A stretch of DNA of 64,000 nt from Salegentibacter holothuriorum (GTDB taxonomy: Bacteria; Bacteroidota; Bacteroidia; Flavobacteriales; Flavobacteriaceae): positions 124,001 through 188,000 of the forward strand of contig NZ_FUYY01000004.1 of assembly GCF_900168045.1 (NCBI RefSeq), given 5' to 3'. Made by a program: the position numbers and the translations under genes. Positions 44,242 through 54,418 of the stretch are shown here, one piece after another (positions within the stretch are counted from its first letter, which is position 1; every line of letters begins with the position of its first letter). The notes below the pieces were generated by a model. The model did not search any database, had not been told where the DNA came from, and saw only the letters and a list, made by a program, of their open reading frames with translations.

Positions 44242-46524
44242 TTATGAATTTATTGTATTCATTAATTCTGTCAAAGTTGAAGTAAAGGGTTTGAAGGATT
44301 CTCTTCCTCTTTTATAATTTTTGAGTTTTGAAAATTTCCAGTCAAGGTTTTTGAATTCTTCATCCTCTACAGGAGCAATTTCTACGACCAGGTAATTTTT
44401 CCCTTTGCCTGAATCTTTAAATGGATATCCAAGTTGATGTAATCTGGTTCCGGAATATACTTTCGGACCTCTACTATTAATTTTAAATAATTTACCTGAA
44501 ACTATTTCATTGAAAGTATGGATTAAAAGATATTTGGCAGATACAGTTTGCTGATCAAGGATAATAGAACCTCTCTCGGAATCCATTCTAAAATTATATA
44601 ATCCCGTTTCTTCAATCCATTCTAAATGTGCGAGAGATTTATAACCTCCGATTAATACAAAGGTTTCATCCGGAATAAAGTTTCTATTTTTTCCATAAGC
44701 CTCGGGGATAGATTCTTTCAGATTATTTGGTTTCTTTTTATGGATATCAAAAGTGCGAAAAGCCATATTTTCACGTTGAGAAGCTCGATTTAAGAAATGA
44801 TCTAATACATCTAAAATAAAAACTTTCAAATCTGAAGTGCCATTATCCGTCTTATTTGGGCGCACGGGAAACGCTCCTAGCCCAGGTATCAATTCGTGGA
44901 ATCCTTTCTCAGTTAGTTTTTCCTCGCCCGGATAAAGTACATAAGCTCCTCCAGTACGTCTTATTGCATCCTTATAGGTATGCATTTTAAATAAATCGGC
45001 ATTTTTATATTTACCTTTCCTTTCCTCTTTCTTTTCCGAGCTTAATAAATCCTCATTACTCCCTATATTTTCTGCATCTATAATTTCTATTAACTTTTCA
45101 ATCTTATATTTTGCATCAAAATGTAAGTGGACAATCAGCTCTTCATTTTCTGCTTGATCTTCATTTATTTCCTCCGGCCAAATGGACAATGTATAATCAG
45201 GTCTCATCGATTTAGTCCAACTGCCACTTTTAGGAAATTTCTTTTTACCACTAAACGTTCGATTAAAACTGAATTTAATATTTAGGTTTCTCGTTCCGCT
45301 TTTATAAACCCCTTTTAAAGCCGTATGCCTTCCTTGCCTGAGCTGCAGGCCTAATCCGTCGTTCGTTTTTTTGATTAATTGAGATGTTTCTTTTCCTTTA
45401 ATGTCAAATATTTCACTGATCATATCCAGTAAAGTGAAAAACAACCAATATTCATATAAAGTAGCTACATCTCTTTTATTGGCCTTATAAACATCTTCAC
45501 CACCCTTCCAAACTAATTTAGCAGCTAGATCAAACATTAACCAAGATCTTAAGACCTCTCTATAGCCTTCTTTTCTTTGAAGAACCGGGCTGTTTAACTT
45601 TAAAGTGTGAGGACGAGAAATCTCTTGAAAGAATGAATGACTAAGCTGATTTTCTATATTTTCACTTAAAGCCTCAACTTCCTTAAATAATCTAGTCCCA
45701 GTTTTGATATTCGAGATTATTGTAGAGCATAACTTTAGATAGGTTTGCAAGGCGTGTTTGATAAATCTGTTCTCAGGAGTATCAACAGTATCTATTTTTC
45801 TTGTTGTCTCTATCCGGGTGGGCATGGAGTTTAATCCTCTTTTGGAAAGTGGATGATTTAGAGGGAGTTTTGCTCTCGGATTTCGATTTATTAATTGTCT
45901 CAATTCCGAATTTTTGAAACGTCTTATTTTTCTGCTATCAGTAGTCTCTAACTCCTCCATCCATGTAGTCGAGGGGAATGTAATTATCCTATAAATAGAT
46001 TCTTTAAATTCGTCGGAGTTGATAATAGATTTAATAAATGCAAACCTTTGATAAATGGTACCTTCATTTTCATTTGAAAAATCTGCCTCAAAATTATGGC
46101 TTACGGGCGAATTTGCTTGCATTAGCAAATCGGTACATTTATCTGTAATAGCTTCTAACATAAACCGATAATCCTCCCTATAACTAGCCTTTACCGATTG
46201 TACCTCTATACCAACAGACCCTACTTCTATATCGAAGGATTTAAAAATATTTAGCTCTAATGTTCCAGTATAAATGTTTGGCGTAAGCCGGCCTTCACTG
46301 GAGGAAAAAGGAGAAGGTTCAACAACTTCAGATGGCTCAAAACAATATTCCTTTTTAGAAAAACGGTAATGATAAAACCGGCCTTCCATTATTTGATAAG
46401 GTGCTTCGCCATTGTACTGCGCATCAGTATAATAAAATAAAGGGTTTGAATTGTTTCCCACTACTTCAAGGGAAAGCCCGTCCTGGATATGATCTAAGGG
46501 TATATTTAATTTATTATCTTGCAT
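44242..46524 (-). CDS. DUF2357 PD-(D/E)XK nuclease, McrC-like subunit
   Basis: 760 residues. The N-terminal two thirds match the DUF2357 layout (PRAKLPLNHPLSKRG, IETTRKIDTVDTPENRFIKHAL, LYEYWLFFTLLDMI). A PD-(D/E)XK nuclease core follows: RPDYTL (Asp443), HLHFDAKYK (Asp470, Lys472) and MHTYKDAIRRTGGAYVLYPG. It is the cleavage partner of the adjacent McrB-like motor; its ATG overlaps that gene's stop by one nucleotide. By analogy with McrBC the pair should recognise modified or foreign DNA or RNA and cut it. Active-site residues look intact. No methyltransferase gene is nearby. Confidence 0.87.
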   Translation of the reverse strand: MQDNKLNIPLDHIQDGLSLEVVGNNSNPLFYYTDAQYNGEAPYQIMEGRFYHYRFSKKEYCFEPSEVVEPSPFSSSEGRLTPNIYTGTLELNIFKSFDIEVGSVGIEVQSVKASYREDYRFMLEAITDKCTDLLMQANSPVSHNFEADFSNENEGTIYQRFAFIKSIINSDEFKESIYRIITFPSTTWMEELETTDSRKIRRFKNSELRQLINRNPRAKLPLNHPLSKRGLNSMPTRIETTRKIDTVDTPENRFIKHALQTYLKLCSTIISNIKTGTRLFKEVEALSENIENQLSHSFFQEISRPHTLKLNSPVLQRKEGYREVLRSWLMFDLAAKLVWKGGEDVYKANKRDVATLYEYWLFFTLLDMISEIFDIKGKETSQLIKKTNDGLGLQLRQGRHTALKGVYKSGTRNLNIKFSFNRTFSGKKKFPKSGSWTKSMRPDYTLSIWPEEINEDQAENEELIVHLHFDAKYKIEKLIEIIDAENIGSNEDLLSSEKKEERKGKYKNADLFKMHTYKDAIRRTGGAYVLYPGEEKLTEKGFHELIPGLGAFPVRPNKTDNGTSDLKVFILDVLDHFLNRASQRENMAFRTFDIHKKKPNNLKESIPEAYGKNRNFIPDETFVLIGGYKSLAHLEWIEETGLYNFRMDSERGSIILDQQTVSAKYLLIHTFNEIVSGKLFKINSRGPKVYSGTRLHQLGYPFKDSGKGKNYLVVEIAPVEDEEFKNLDWKFSKLKNYKRGRESFKPFTSTLTELMNTINS

Positions 46525-48383
46525 TAAGCTTCAGCATAACTTGCAAAACCGTGGTCAATAGCACCTTTGTACATTCTCTTTATCTTTTCCAGAGATAATG
46601 GATATTTTACAACTTTAGATGACAAATCAAAATCGGAATTTTCAAAAACCTCAGTTTCGATATTCAGCTCCTTTTCAATACAAAAAGAACCAAGGGTAAT
46701 CAACACCGGACATAACTTCCGTCTGGAGCCGTGAAGTTTAGGAAGTAATTTCTGCATAATGGCGATATCCAGCTTCTCATCTTCAGTCAAACTGTCATTT
46801 ATTGTTTGTAATTGATAATAAAGTGTACTTATCTCAGAAGCCGTCCGATATCCAAATTCAGCCCCCGTTTTTTTAAGTTCATTAAAGAATTTTAACAATG
46901 TGGCTTTGAGGTTTTCATCAAATCCAGCTTTCTTTTTCCTAGAAATATCTAAAAAGCTTTGGGCCATATTTGCTCCCTGGCCCTTAAGCCCATTTAAATT
47001 TAAAGGAATAAAGTCGTTGAAAAAATCCTCTAACTCTTTTTCTGAGACTCTAAATTCGATTGTATTTGCTCTGTCTAAAACTTTAGGACTAAACATATAA
47101 GTAGTCTCGTCAATGTTTACAGTGCCAATTATAAATAAATTGGAAGGAAGTGTTATCTTAGGAGGCACTCCATTTTTTTCTTCATGCCCATTATGGAGAG
47201 ATATATCTTCATCCGATTCCATTGCACTCAAAAATTCCGCAAAGTATCTTTCCACATGACTTAAGTTCATTTCATCCAGAATTAGAAAATATGGTAGATC
47301 AGAATTGCTCATAGCGTCCTTTATAAGATTTAAAACACCATTTTCTGGATTAACATAATCATTATCATCCAAAGCATTTGGGTAACCAAGAAGAGGTTCC
47401 TTATTGGTCCAATCTGCACCAACTGGAACGATGCAGTATTGACTATCATATTTGCAAATCCATTGAGCGTAGGCTTGCGCTAATTTTGTTTTACCTGAAC
47501 CGGATAAACCAGTAAGTATAACGAATGGTTTTGTGCATAATGAGGCAATAAATCGTACAATCAATTTATTATTAAATATTAAACCTGCTGTTTTTGAATT
47601 CTTCTTAAATGTTTGATAATCAAATTTTACACTATCTTCCGTAACCAACCTGTCTATAGGTATTGAATTAGAATTTAGTGATTTATAGACTTCAATTAAT
47701 TTATCTAAATCACGGTTTAATTTTTCCTCTGTTGGTAAATTATCAGTATCGTATGCCTTGTACACGAAAGAGTCACCATATCGACGTGGTTTTTCTAAAT
47801 TGTTTTCTTTGAAATAGGAGTTAATTGTATTTAAATCATTTTCTCCATCCCACTTTCTTTTAGATTTTTTTGTTTCACTTTTTCCATAAATAAGGATTAA
47901 TTTCTTTTGTTTTTTAAATAAAAGATAACCAGGATAAATTCCATCCATAACAGTATCATGAGGACCTAAGAAAGCAATCCAAGGTATCAAGGCTTGGTTT
48001 CCTTTTCCAAAACTTACCTTAACCTTTAACCCTTTATATCTCTTTTTATAATCTCCGTAACTTAAATTATCAGTTTTACTTTGATCTAAAAATCGCAATA
48101 ATTCTGAAGCGAATTCTTCCTTTTTTTCAATAATTTCAAAACCTTCTGTTTTTAAAATTTTAAAAGCATCTGTGCCTTTACCTCCAGTAAAGGTGGACCT
48201 ATCCAATTCATTTCCGTTCGCAAATAAGTTAGCGTAAGAAACTACAAGTTTAGGAGGATAATAATTTCCCTCGTATTCCACATCATAAGTAGAAGAATGA
48301 CCATTTGCAGGAATTCCTTCTTGATCTATTTTATCGAAAGCTTTTAATAAATGTTCTTTGGTTAAGTTGGAAGGTATACTCAT
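46524..48383 (-). CDS. McrB-like AAA+ GTPase with DUF3578 sensor domain
   Basis: 619 residues in three parts. Residues 5-88 (HLLKAFDKIDQEGIP, TYDVEYEGNYYPPKLVVSYA) resemble the small N-terminal domain found on several ScoMcrA-like and HNH restriction proteins. Residues about 93-235 form a DUF3578 (MrcB_N) domain (SFGKGNQALIPWIAFLGP) that may read the target. Residues about 270-560 are a McrB-family AAA+ domain: Walker A GLSGSGKT (292-299), Walker B FLILDE (366-371), GTVNIDETTYMFSPKVLDRAN (sensor region; VNID where classical McrB has MNTAD). The cysteine, histidine or RNA-binding domains seen in more elaborate relatives are absent. Confidence 0.87.
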   Translation of the reverse strand: MSIPSNLTKEHLLKAFDKIDQEGIPANGHSSTYDVEYEGNYYPPKLVVSYANLFANGNELDRSTFTGGKGTDAFKILKTEGFEIIEKKEEFASELLRFLDQSKTDNLSYGDYKKRYKGLKVKVSFGKGNQALIPWIAFLGPHDTVMDGIYPGYLLFKKQKKLILIYGKSETKKSKRKWDGENDLNTINSYFKENNLEKPRRYGDSFVYKAYDTDNLPTEEKLNRDLDKLIEVYKSLNSNSIPIDRLVTEDSVKFDYQTFKKNSKTAGLIFNNKLIVRFIASLCTKPFVILTGLSGSGKTKLAQAYAQWICKYDSQYCIVPVGADWTNKEPLLGYPNALDDNDYVNPENGVLNLIKDAMSNSDLPYFLILDEMNLSHVERYFAEFLSAMESDEDISLHNGHEEKNGVPPKITLPSNLFIIGTVNIDETTYMFSPKVLDRANTIEFRVSEKELEDFFNDFIPLNLNGLKGQGANMAQSFLDISRKKKAGFDENLKATLLKFFNELKKTGAEFGYRTASEISTLYYQLQTINDSLTEDEKLDIAIMQKLLPKLHGSRRKLCPVLITLGSFCIEKELNIETEVFENSDFDLSSKVVKYPLSLEKIKRMYKGAIDHGFASYAEA

Positions 48384-48541
48384 TAGTAGAATTAGTTAAA
48401 CATCCCAATTTAACATTTAATTCAGAAACCAAAAAAGGGTTTTCCGTAAAGCGATAAAATTTTATCAACCGCAATAACTCATAACTATTCTTCCATAAAA
48501 AACTAATAAAACGCGGCTTTCCTGTTTTCTATGCTTTCACT

Positions 48542-48549
48542 TATATTTG
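48542..48549 (+). promoter_or_regulatory. Candidate -7 box of yaaA
   Basis: TATATTTG matches TAnnTTTG and ends 19 nt before the ATG at 48569. The -33 position holds TTTCCTG, not an exact TTTG. Confidence 0.5.
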
Positions 48550-48568
48550 GGATAAAAACCACTTGAAT

Positions 48569-49330
48569 ATGAAAATTGTTGTTTCTCCGGCCAAAAGCCT
48601 GGATTACGAATCTAAATTACCTACCACTCGCGGCACACAGCCCGCTTTTTTGGAAACCACCGCCAAGCTTAATCGCAAGATGGCGAGAATGACCAAGAAT
48701 GAGATTTCAGAATTAATGAGCATCAGCGATAAGCTCGCCGATCTTAATTATACCCGCTTCCAGGATTTCGAGGAAGAACATAACAAAAAGAATTCCCGCC
48801 CCGCGATGTATGCTTTTGCCGGCGATGTTTACACAGGCCTGGATGCCTATACCATTCCCACCGAAAAACTGGATCGCCTGCAGGATAGCTTGCGCATCCT
48901 TTCCGGACTTTACGGTATATTAAAACCGCTAGACTTGATGCAACCTTATCGTTTAGAAATGGGGACTTCGGTAGGTATTGAGCGTAAAGACAGCCTTTAT
49001 GAAATTTGGCAACCAAAGCTTAGCAAATTGCTAAATGAAGAAATGGAAAAAGGTGAACTTTTTATTAACCTGGCCAGCAACGAATATTTTAAAGCTATAG
49101 ATACCAAAAAACTAAAAGCTGAGGTGATCTCGCCAGTTTTTAAAGATTTCAAAAACGGAAAATTAAAGATTATCAGTTTTTACGCTAAGAAAGCTCGTGG
49201 ATCAATGGTGCGGTATATTATAGACAAAGATGTAAATACGCTGGAAGATCTCAAAGGTTTCGATTATATGGATTACCGCTTCAGCGAAGAACACACCGAA
49301 AAAGAAAATGAGCCGGTGTTTATTAGGTAG
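48569..49330 (+). CDS. yaaA: YaaA family peroxide-stress protein
   Basis: 253 residues. The N-terminus [18 protein letters not shown], the [11 protein letters not shown] and [23 protein letters not shown] segments and the C-terminal [15 protein letters not shown] are diagnostic of YaaA (DUF328), which lowers free iron and oxidative damage in E. coli. The frame includes a TTG two codons earlier, but the ATG at 48569 matches the family start. It is divergent from the restriction module. Confidence 0.95.
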   Translation: MKIVVSPAKSLDYESKLPTTRGTQPAFLETTAKLNRKMARMTKNEISELMSISDKLADLNYTRFQDFEEEHNKKNSRPAMYAFAGDVYTGLDAYTIPTEKLDRLQDSLRILSGLYGILKPLDLMQPYRLEMGTSVGIERKDSLYEIWQPKLSKLLNEEMEKGELFINLASNEYFKAIDTKKLKAEVISPVFKDFKNGKLKIISFYAKKARGSMVRYIIDKDVNTLEDLKGFDYMDYRFSEEHTEKENEPVFIR

Positions 49331-49740
49331 TTTTTTAGTGAAGAGTGAGGAGTGAGGAGTCTCCTTACCGTCATCGCGAGGGAGGGACGAGCGCGGCGAT
49401 CTTTTGTAGTGAAGAGGTAAGAGAAGAGAGAAAAGAATAAAGAGGCAGAAATCAGGATATTTTTTTAAAACCCACAGCCGACAACTCACGACTGACAACC
49501 GAGAACCCACAACTATTCCGGAACAGATTGCCACGTCCTGCTATCGCAGTCCTCGCAATGACGCGCGACCCAAAACAATAAACCCCAAACAACAAACGAA
49601 AAACACAGAAAACCGATAACCGATAACCCACAACCCACAACTGATAACTGATAACCGACAACCGATAACTGAAAAAAACTTTTATATAAAATTTAGCATA
49701 ATAGATATCCAATACTTCTGAATGTTTTAATAGTTTACAG
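49331..49740. repeat. Palindromic pair plus degenerate GATAAC-type tandem repeat
   Basis: About 450 nt without a gene. A GTCATCGCGAGGGAGG hairpin at 49370-49402 and an inverted partner (AGATTGCC at 49525 to GCAATGAC at 49562) face each other. Between about 49608 and 49675 lies a run of imperfect 8-nt units close to CCGATAAC and CTGATAAC, with CCCACAAC variants. Confidence 0.8.
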
Positions 49741-49777
49741 CAACAACTAATTATTGCTAACTAACCTAACCAAAAAC

Positions 49778-52700
49778 ATGAAGATTCAAAAAGTATTAGT
49801 AGCCAATCGAGGGGAAATCGCGATTCGAATTTTTAGAGCCTGCACCGAAATAGGAATTAGAACTGTAGGTATTTTTACCTTTGAAGATCGCTACTCCCTG
49901 CACCGCTATAAGGCCGATGAATCTTACCAAATAGGCCCCGATAAGGAACCCTTAAAACCTTACCTGGATATAGATGCGATAATCAATACTGCAAAAGAGG
50001 TAGGTGCCGATGCTATCCATCCCGGTTACGGTTTTCTCTCTGAAAACGCCGATTTTGCACAAGCCTGTAAAGACAACAATATTATCTTTATTGGGCCCGA
50101 GGTTTCGGTATTAAAGAGTCTGGGCGATAAAGTTACCGCGAAAACAGTAGCGGTAAAGAATAATGTTCCGGTGATTCAGAGTAACGAAAAAGATCTGGAA
50201 AGCCTGGATATTGCCATAGAAGAAGCCGACCGAATAGGCTATCCTATTATGCTGAAAGCTGCCAGCGGTGGTGGAGGTCGTGGGATGCGAGTACTTAGAG
50301 AAGAAGCTGAATTGAGAAAGGCTTTTTCAGAATCTAAACGCGAAGCGTTGAATGCCTTTGGGGACGATACCGTTTTTATTGAAAAATTCATTGAGAATCC
50401 TAAGCATATTGAGATCCAGATCGTGGGAGATAACCACGGGAATATGGTGCACCTTTTTGAGCGGGATTGCTCGGTGCAACGCCGCTATCAAAAGGTGATC
50501 GAGTTTGCCCCTTCGTATAACCTTAACCAAACCACCAAGGAGAAACTTTATGAGTATGCCGTGAATATTTGTAAAGCGGTGAATTATAATAATATTGGGA
50601 CGGTAGAATTTCTGGTAGATCACGATGGTAGTATTTACTTTATTGAAGTGAATCCCAGGATTCAGGTAGAGCACACTGTTACCGAAGTTGTAACGGGAAT
50701 AGATCTGGTTAAAGCGCAGTTGTTTATTGCCGGTGGATATAAACTAAGCGACGAGCAGATAAAAATTAAAGATCAGGCTTCGCTAAGCACTAACGGTTTT
50801 GCACTGCAATGTAGAATTACTACCGAAGATCCCGCCAACGATTTTCAACCCGATTATGGTACCATTACCACTTATAGAAGTGCTTCCGGATTTGGGATTA
50901 GGCTGGACGCCGGTAGTTTGTATCAGGGTGTGACCATCTCGCCTTTCTTTGATTCAATGTTGGTAAAAGTTTCTTCTAGCGGAAGAACTTTAGATGGTGC
51001 CTGCCGTAAAATGCGACGTGCTTTAGCTGAATTCAGAATTAGGGGCGTAAAAACTAATATTCCGTTTTTGGATAATATTCTTCAGCATGAAAAATTCAGG
51101 GAGGGAAGCGTAACCGTGAATTTTATCGCCAATAATCCCGATCTATTTAAACTGAAAGAAACCCGAAACCGTGCAACCAGGATGGTCGAATTTTTGGGTG
51201 ATGTGGTGGTAAACGGAAATCCTGATGTAAAGGAAATAATAAAAAAACCTAAACTAATTAAAGCCGATGTTCCTGCTTTTGATCGCCATGCAGCATATCC
51301 AAAAGGAACCAAAGATCTGCTTACCGAGCTTGGCCCAGAAAAGTTTGCTGAATGGTTAAAGAATGAAAAGAAAATTCATTTTACCGATACTACTTTTAGA
51401 GATGCACATCAAAGTTTGCTCGCCACCAGGATGCGAAGTACAGATATGCTAAAAGTGGCAGAAGGTTTTGCTAAAAATCATCCCGAAACTTTTAGTATGG
51501 AAGTTTGGGGAGGTGCTACTTTTGATGTTTGTCTTCGGTTTTTAAAGGAAAATCCCTGGGAGCGTTTGCAACTACTGCGGAAAGCAATGCCAAATATCTT
51601 ACTGCAAATGCTAATGCGAGGTTCCAACGGTGTAGGCTATACCGCTTATCCCGATAATTTGATCGAAAAATTTGTAGCTGAAGCCTGGGAAAACGGGGTG
51701 GACATTTTTAGGATTTTCGATTCTTTAAACTGGATGAAATCCATCGCGCCCTGTATAGAGTACGTGCGTAAAAATACTTCCGGACTTGCTGAAGCTTCTA
51801 TTTGTTATACCGGCGATATACTTGACAAAAACAGTAAGTATAATTTGGAATATTATCTTCAGCTGGCGAAAGATATTGAAAACGCAGGTGCACATATTTT
51901 AGCGATAAAAGATATGGCCGGGCTGCTAAAACCTTACGCCGCCGGCGAGCTGGTTTCTGCGTTAAAAGCAGAAATCAATATTCCGGTACATTTGCATACT
52001 CACGATACTTCTTCCATACAATCGGCTACTTATTTGAAAGCCATAGAGGCGGGGGTAGATGTGGTAGATGTGGCTCTAGGTGGTCTCTCGGGACTTACCT
52101 CACAGCCTAATTTTAATTCCCTGGTGGAAATGACAAAATCTGGCGAGCGTAAAGCCGATTTCAATATGGAGAAACTCAATGAGTATTCGCATTATTGGGA
52201 AGCGGTAAGAAAGTATTATTTCCCGTTTGAAAGCGGTCTTAAAGCCGGTACTGCCGATGTTTATAAACACGAAATTCCCGGCGGGCAATATTCTAACCTT
52301 AAACCTCAAGCCGAATCTTTAGGCCTGGCTTCCAGGTTTCACGAGATCACCGCGATGTATTCTAAAGTGAATAAGCTCTTTGGCGATATTATTAAGGTAA
52401 CACCAAGTAGTAAGGTGGTGGGCGATATGGCGCAGTACCTGGTGAGTAATAACTTGAGTATTGAAGATGTGATGGAGAAGGGAGAAAACCTCTCCTTCCC
52501 ACAGTCGGTAGTGAATTTCTTCAAAGGTGATCTAGGTCAGCCTCACGGCGGTTTTCCTGCTGAGGTGCAAAGGATCATTTTAAAAGATCAAAAACCTTAT
52601 ACCGACAGGCCTAATGCACATTTAGAACCCATAGATTTTGAAAAAGAATTTAAGGAATTCTGTGATATTTTTAAAGAAGGAATGGGCCGAAAATTGGAAA

Positions 52701-53227
52701 TGACCGATTTCCTTTCGTATAAATTATACCCAAAAGTATTTACCGAATATTTTAATCATTATAGAAAATTCGGGGAAGTAATGAATATTCCTACTCCTAA
52801 TTTTTTCTACGGAATGCAACCCGGAGAGGAGATTACCGTTGAAATGGATAAAGGAAAAACCCTTCTTATCGAATTCTTATCGGTGGGAACTGCAGATGAA
52901 GACGGACTCGTAGACGCTTTCTTTAAAGTAAATGGCCAGACCAGAACGGTGAAAATTCAGGATAAATCGGTCAAAGTTGAAAAAGTGGTTCATCAAAAGG
53001 TCGATAAATCGGACGATAAGGAAGTGGGCGCACCTATACAAGGATCTATTTCTTCAATTTTAGTCGAAAAAGGTCAGAAGGTGAAAAAGAACGAACCGTT
53101 ATTTGTGATTGAAGCAATGAAAATGGAAACCACTATCACTGCGAATAAAGAGGGCGAAATCAATGAAATAATTCATAAAGAAGGCACTATGGTATTTGCT
53201 AATGATTTGGTAATAAAGCTAAAATAA
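49778..53227 (+). CDS. pyc: Pyruvate carboxylase
   Basis: Converts pyruvate and bicarbonate to oxaloacetate with ATP and biotin. The open frame begins at a TTG at 49754; the ATG at 49778 gives MKIQKVLVANRGEIAIRIFR and 1149 residues, the normal length for the single-chain enzyme. Domains in order: biotin carboxylase (1 to about 455; GGGGRGMR, EVNPRIQVEHTVTE), carboxyltransferase (about 530-1000; FTDTTFRDAHQSLLATRMR, AIKDMAGLLKP, HLHTHDTSS) and a C-terminal biotinyl domain with the EAMKMET lysine. BirA at 23455 would biotinylate it. Stands alone. Confidence 0.97.
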   Translation: MKIQKVLVANRGEIAIRIFRACTEIGIRTVGIFTFEDRYSLHRYKADESYQIGPDKEPLKPYLDIDAIINTAKEVGADAIHPGYGFLSENADFAQACKDNNIIFIGPEVSVLKSLGDKVTAKTVAVKNNVPVIQSNEKDLESLDIAIEEADRIGYPIMLKAASGGGGRGMRVLREEAELRKAFSESKREALNAFGDDTVFIEKFIENPKHIEIQIVGDNHGNMVHLFERDCSVQRRYQKVIEFAPSYNLNQTTKEKLYEYAVNICKAVNYNNIGTVEFLVDHDGSIYFIEVNPRIQVEHTVTEVVTGIDLVKAQLFIAGGYKLSDEQIKIKDQASLSTNGFALQCRITTEDPANDFQPDYGTITTYRSASGFGIRLDAGSLYQGVTISPFFDSMLVKVSSSGRTLDGACRKMRRALAEFRIRGVKTNIPFLDNILQHEKFREGSVTVNFIANNPDLFKLKETRNRATRMVEFLGDVVVNGNPDVKEIIKKPKLIKADVPAFDRHAAYPKGTKDLLTELGPEKFAEWLKNEKKIHFTDTTFRDAHQSLLATRMRSTDMLKVAEGFAKNHPETFSMEVWGGATFDVCLRFLKENPWERLQLLRKAMPNILLQMLMRGSNGVGYTAYPDNLIEKFVAEAWENGVDIFRIFDSLNWMKSIAPCIEYVRKNTSGLAEASICYTGDILDKNSKYNLEYYLQLAKDIENAGAHILAIKDMAGLLKPYAAGELVSALKAEINIPVHLHTHDTSSIQSATYLKAIEAGVDVVDVALGGLSGLTSQPNFNSLVEMTKSGERKADFNMEKLNEYSHYWEAVRKYYFPFESGLKAGTADVYKHEIPGGQYSNLKPQAESLGLASRFHEITAMYSKVNKLFGDIIKVTPSSKVVGDMAQYLVSNNLSIEDVMEKGENLSFPQSVVNFFKGDLGQPHGGFPAEVQRIILKDQKPYTDRPNAHLEPIDFEKEFKEFCDIFKEGMGRKLEMTDFLSYKLYPKVFTEYFNHYRKFGEVMNIPTPNFFYGMQPGEEITVEMDKGKTLLIEFLSVGTADEDGLVDAFFKVNGQTRTVKIQDKSVKVEKVVHQKVDKSDDKEVGAPIQGSISSILVEKGQKVKKNEPLFVIEAMKMETTITANKEGEINEIIHKEGTMVFANDLVIKLK

Positions 53228-53517
53228 ATTATAACTATACTCGGCCTATCGAAAATTTAACGTCAGATTTGAAGCGAAAACCACGTAAAATTTTAGGCTA
53301 TTTGAGCCAAACGGATTTTTGAAGTTTAATCTATTACGCTGGCGAGTTCCTAAAATTTAGTGGTTGAGCAATAAATCTAGTTGAAGTTTCGTAAGCCTAG
53401 ACTTTTTTGTTTCTTTTTTGGGCAATGCAAAAAAGAAAAAGTAAGACAATTTTTTATTTTAAATATTTAGTATAGACACGACAAACAACAAACCCAAAAC
53501 AAAAAACACGAAGCGAC
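53228..53517. repeat. Non-coding stretch with a long A/T-arm hairpin
   Basis: No gene. TTTCTTTTTTG at 53420 pairs with CAAAAAAGAAA at about 53437, forming an 11-bp hairpin with a GGCAATG-like loop; together with the preceding CCTAGACTTTTTTG it resembles another intergenic element common in Flavobacteria. It may serve as the pyc terminator. Confidence 0.5.
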
Positions 53518-54177
53518 ATGTTTCACCACACGCATCCATTTAAACCTTTTATTCCGGAAAATGCTACAAAACTAATTGTAGGAACATTACCGCCACCAAG
53601 GTTTACCAAAGGGGAATTTAAGGAAGGAGACGTTAATTTTTGTTACGGCAGTCGCGACGGACTTTTATGGATCGTGCTCGATAATATTTTTGAATTGGAT
53701 CTTAAATTTGAAACTACGGAAGCTGCTATAAAGCAACGCAAAGATTTTCTTGAAAAAAGAGGAATTGGTATCTGCGATATGGTAGAAAGCAGTAAGAGGG
53801 AAAAGGTAGATGCTTCCGATCTTGGGATGCAGGAAGTAGAACTTAGGGATATGGTAGGGATTTTAGAAGAAAACCCGAATATAGAAACCCTGCTCTTTAC
53901 CGGCGGAAATTCCAAAAATGGCCCTGAGTATTTTTTTAGAAGACATTTAAAGGAAATTGAAAGTGATATAAAATTAAAAGTTATCTCTAATGAGGTGCCT
54001 AGAATTCACCAGTTTGTTCTGGATGGCAGGCTTATAAAAACGGTTTCTCTAACCGCACCATCCGGTTCGGCTAATCGTGCTATTGGCAGTATGGAACTCT
54101 ATAAACAACTTAAACAAAAAGATAAAGATTTCAATACGATAGATTTTAGGGTAATGCAGTATAGGGAGTGGTTTTGA
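53518..54177 (+). CDS. Uracil-DNA-glycosylase superfamily protein
   Basis: A 219-residue protein. HPFKPFIPENATKLIVGTLPPPRF at the N-terminus and FCYGSRDGLLWIVLDNIF carry the pattern of UDG-fold proteins (GTLPPPR in place of the water-activating loop), and LTAPSGSANRAIG is the second conserved loop. It probably removes a damaged base, but the canonical catalytic residues of family 1 are not obvious, so substrate and activity are open. Ends just before a repeat pair. Confidence 0.75.
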   Translation: MFHHTHPFKPFIPENATKLIVGTLPPPRFTKGEFKEGDVNFCYGSRDGLLWIVLDNIFELDLKFETTEAAIKQRKDFLEKRGIGICDMVESSKREKVDASDLGMQEVELRDMVGILEENPNIETLLFTGGNSKNGPEYFFRRHLKEIESDIKLKVISNEVPRIHQFVLDGRLIKTVSLTAPSGSANRAIGSMELYKQLKQKDKDFNTIDFRVMQYREWF

Positions 54178-54248
54178 ATTTTAAGACTTTAACGTCTTGG
54201 TTTACGGAAGCTTCATGATGGTTCTAAAATTTTCACTTTAATTGCTCT

Positions 54249-54314
54249 CGTCATGCTGAACTCGTTTCAGCATCTAACATGAACTTAGGCCCCGAAATGA
54301 ATTCAGGGTGACGA
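54249..54314. repeat. Head-to-head GTCA-type palindrome pair
   Basis: CGTCATGCTGAACTCGTTTC at 54250 and the inverted AGGCCCCGAAATGAATTCAG to GGTGACG at 54313, separated by about 10 nt. Confidence 0.8.
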
Positions 54315-54355
54315 ACTTATATATTTGGTAGATACAATAAGTTTAGAAAAAACAA

Positions 54356-54397
54356 AAACCCTGAATCTAAAAGCATAAACTTTCAAATCCAGGGTTT
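54356..54397 (-). terminator. Terminator of the small-gene pair
   Basis: On the minus strand AAACCCTGGAT pairs with ATTCAGGGTTT (one G-U), with additional pairing of GAAAG and CTTT inside, followed by TTTTTGTTTTTTC. Lies about 22 nt after the bTHX stop. Confidence 0.8.
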
Positions 54398-54418
54398 CCA
54401 GACGTAGTCAACTTACAA

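Noticed and set aside
49608-49675. Possible CRISPR or iteron-type origin
   Set aside because: Units are about 8 nt and degenerate, with no replication gene or DnaA-box cluster nearby.
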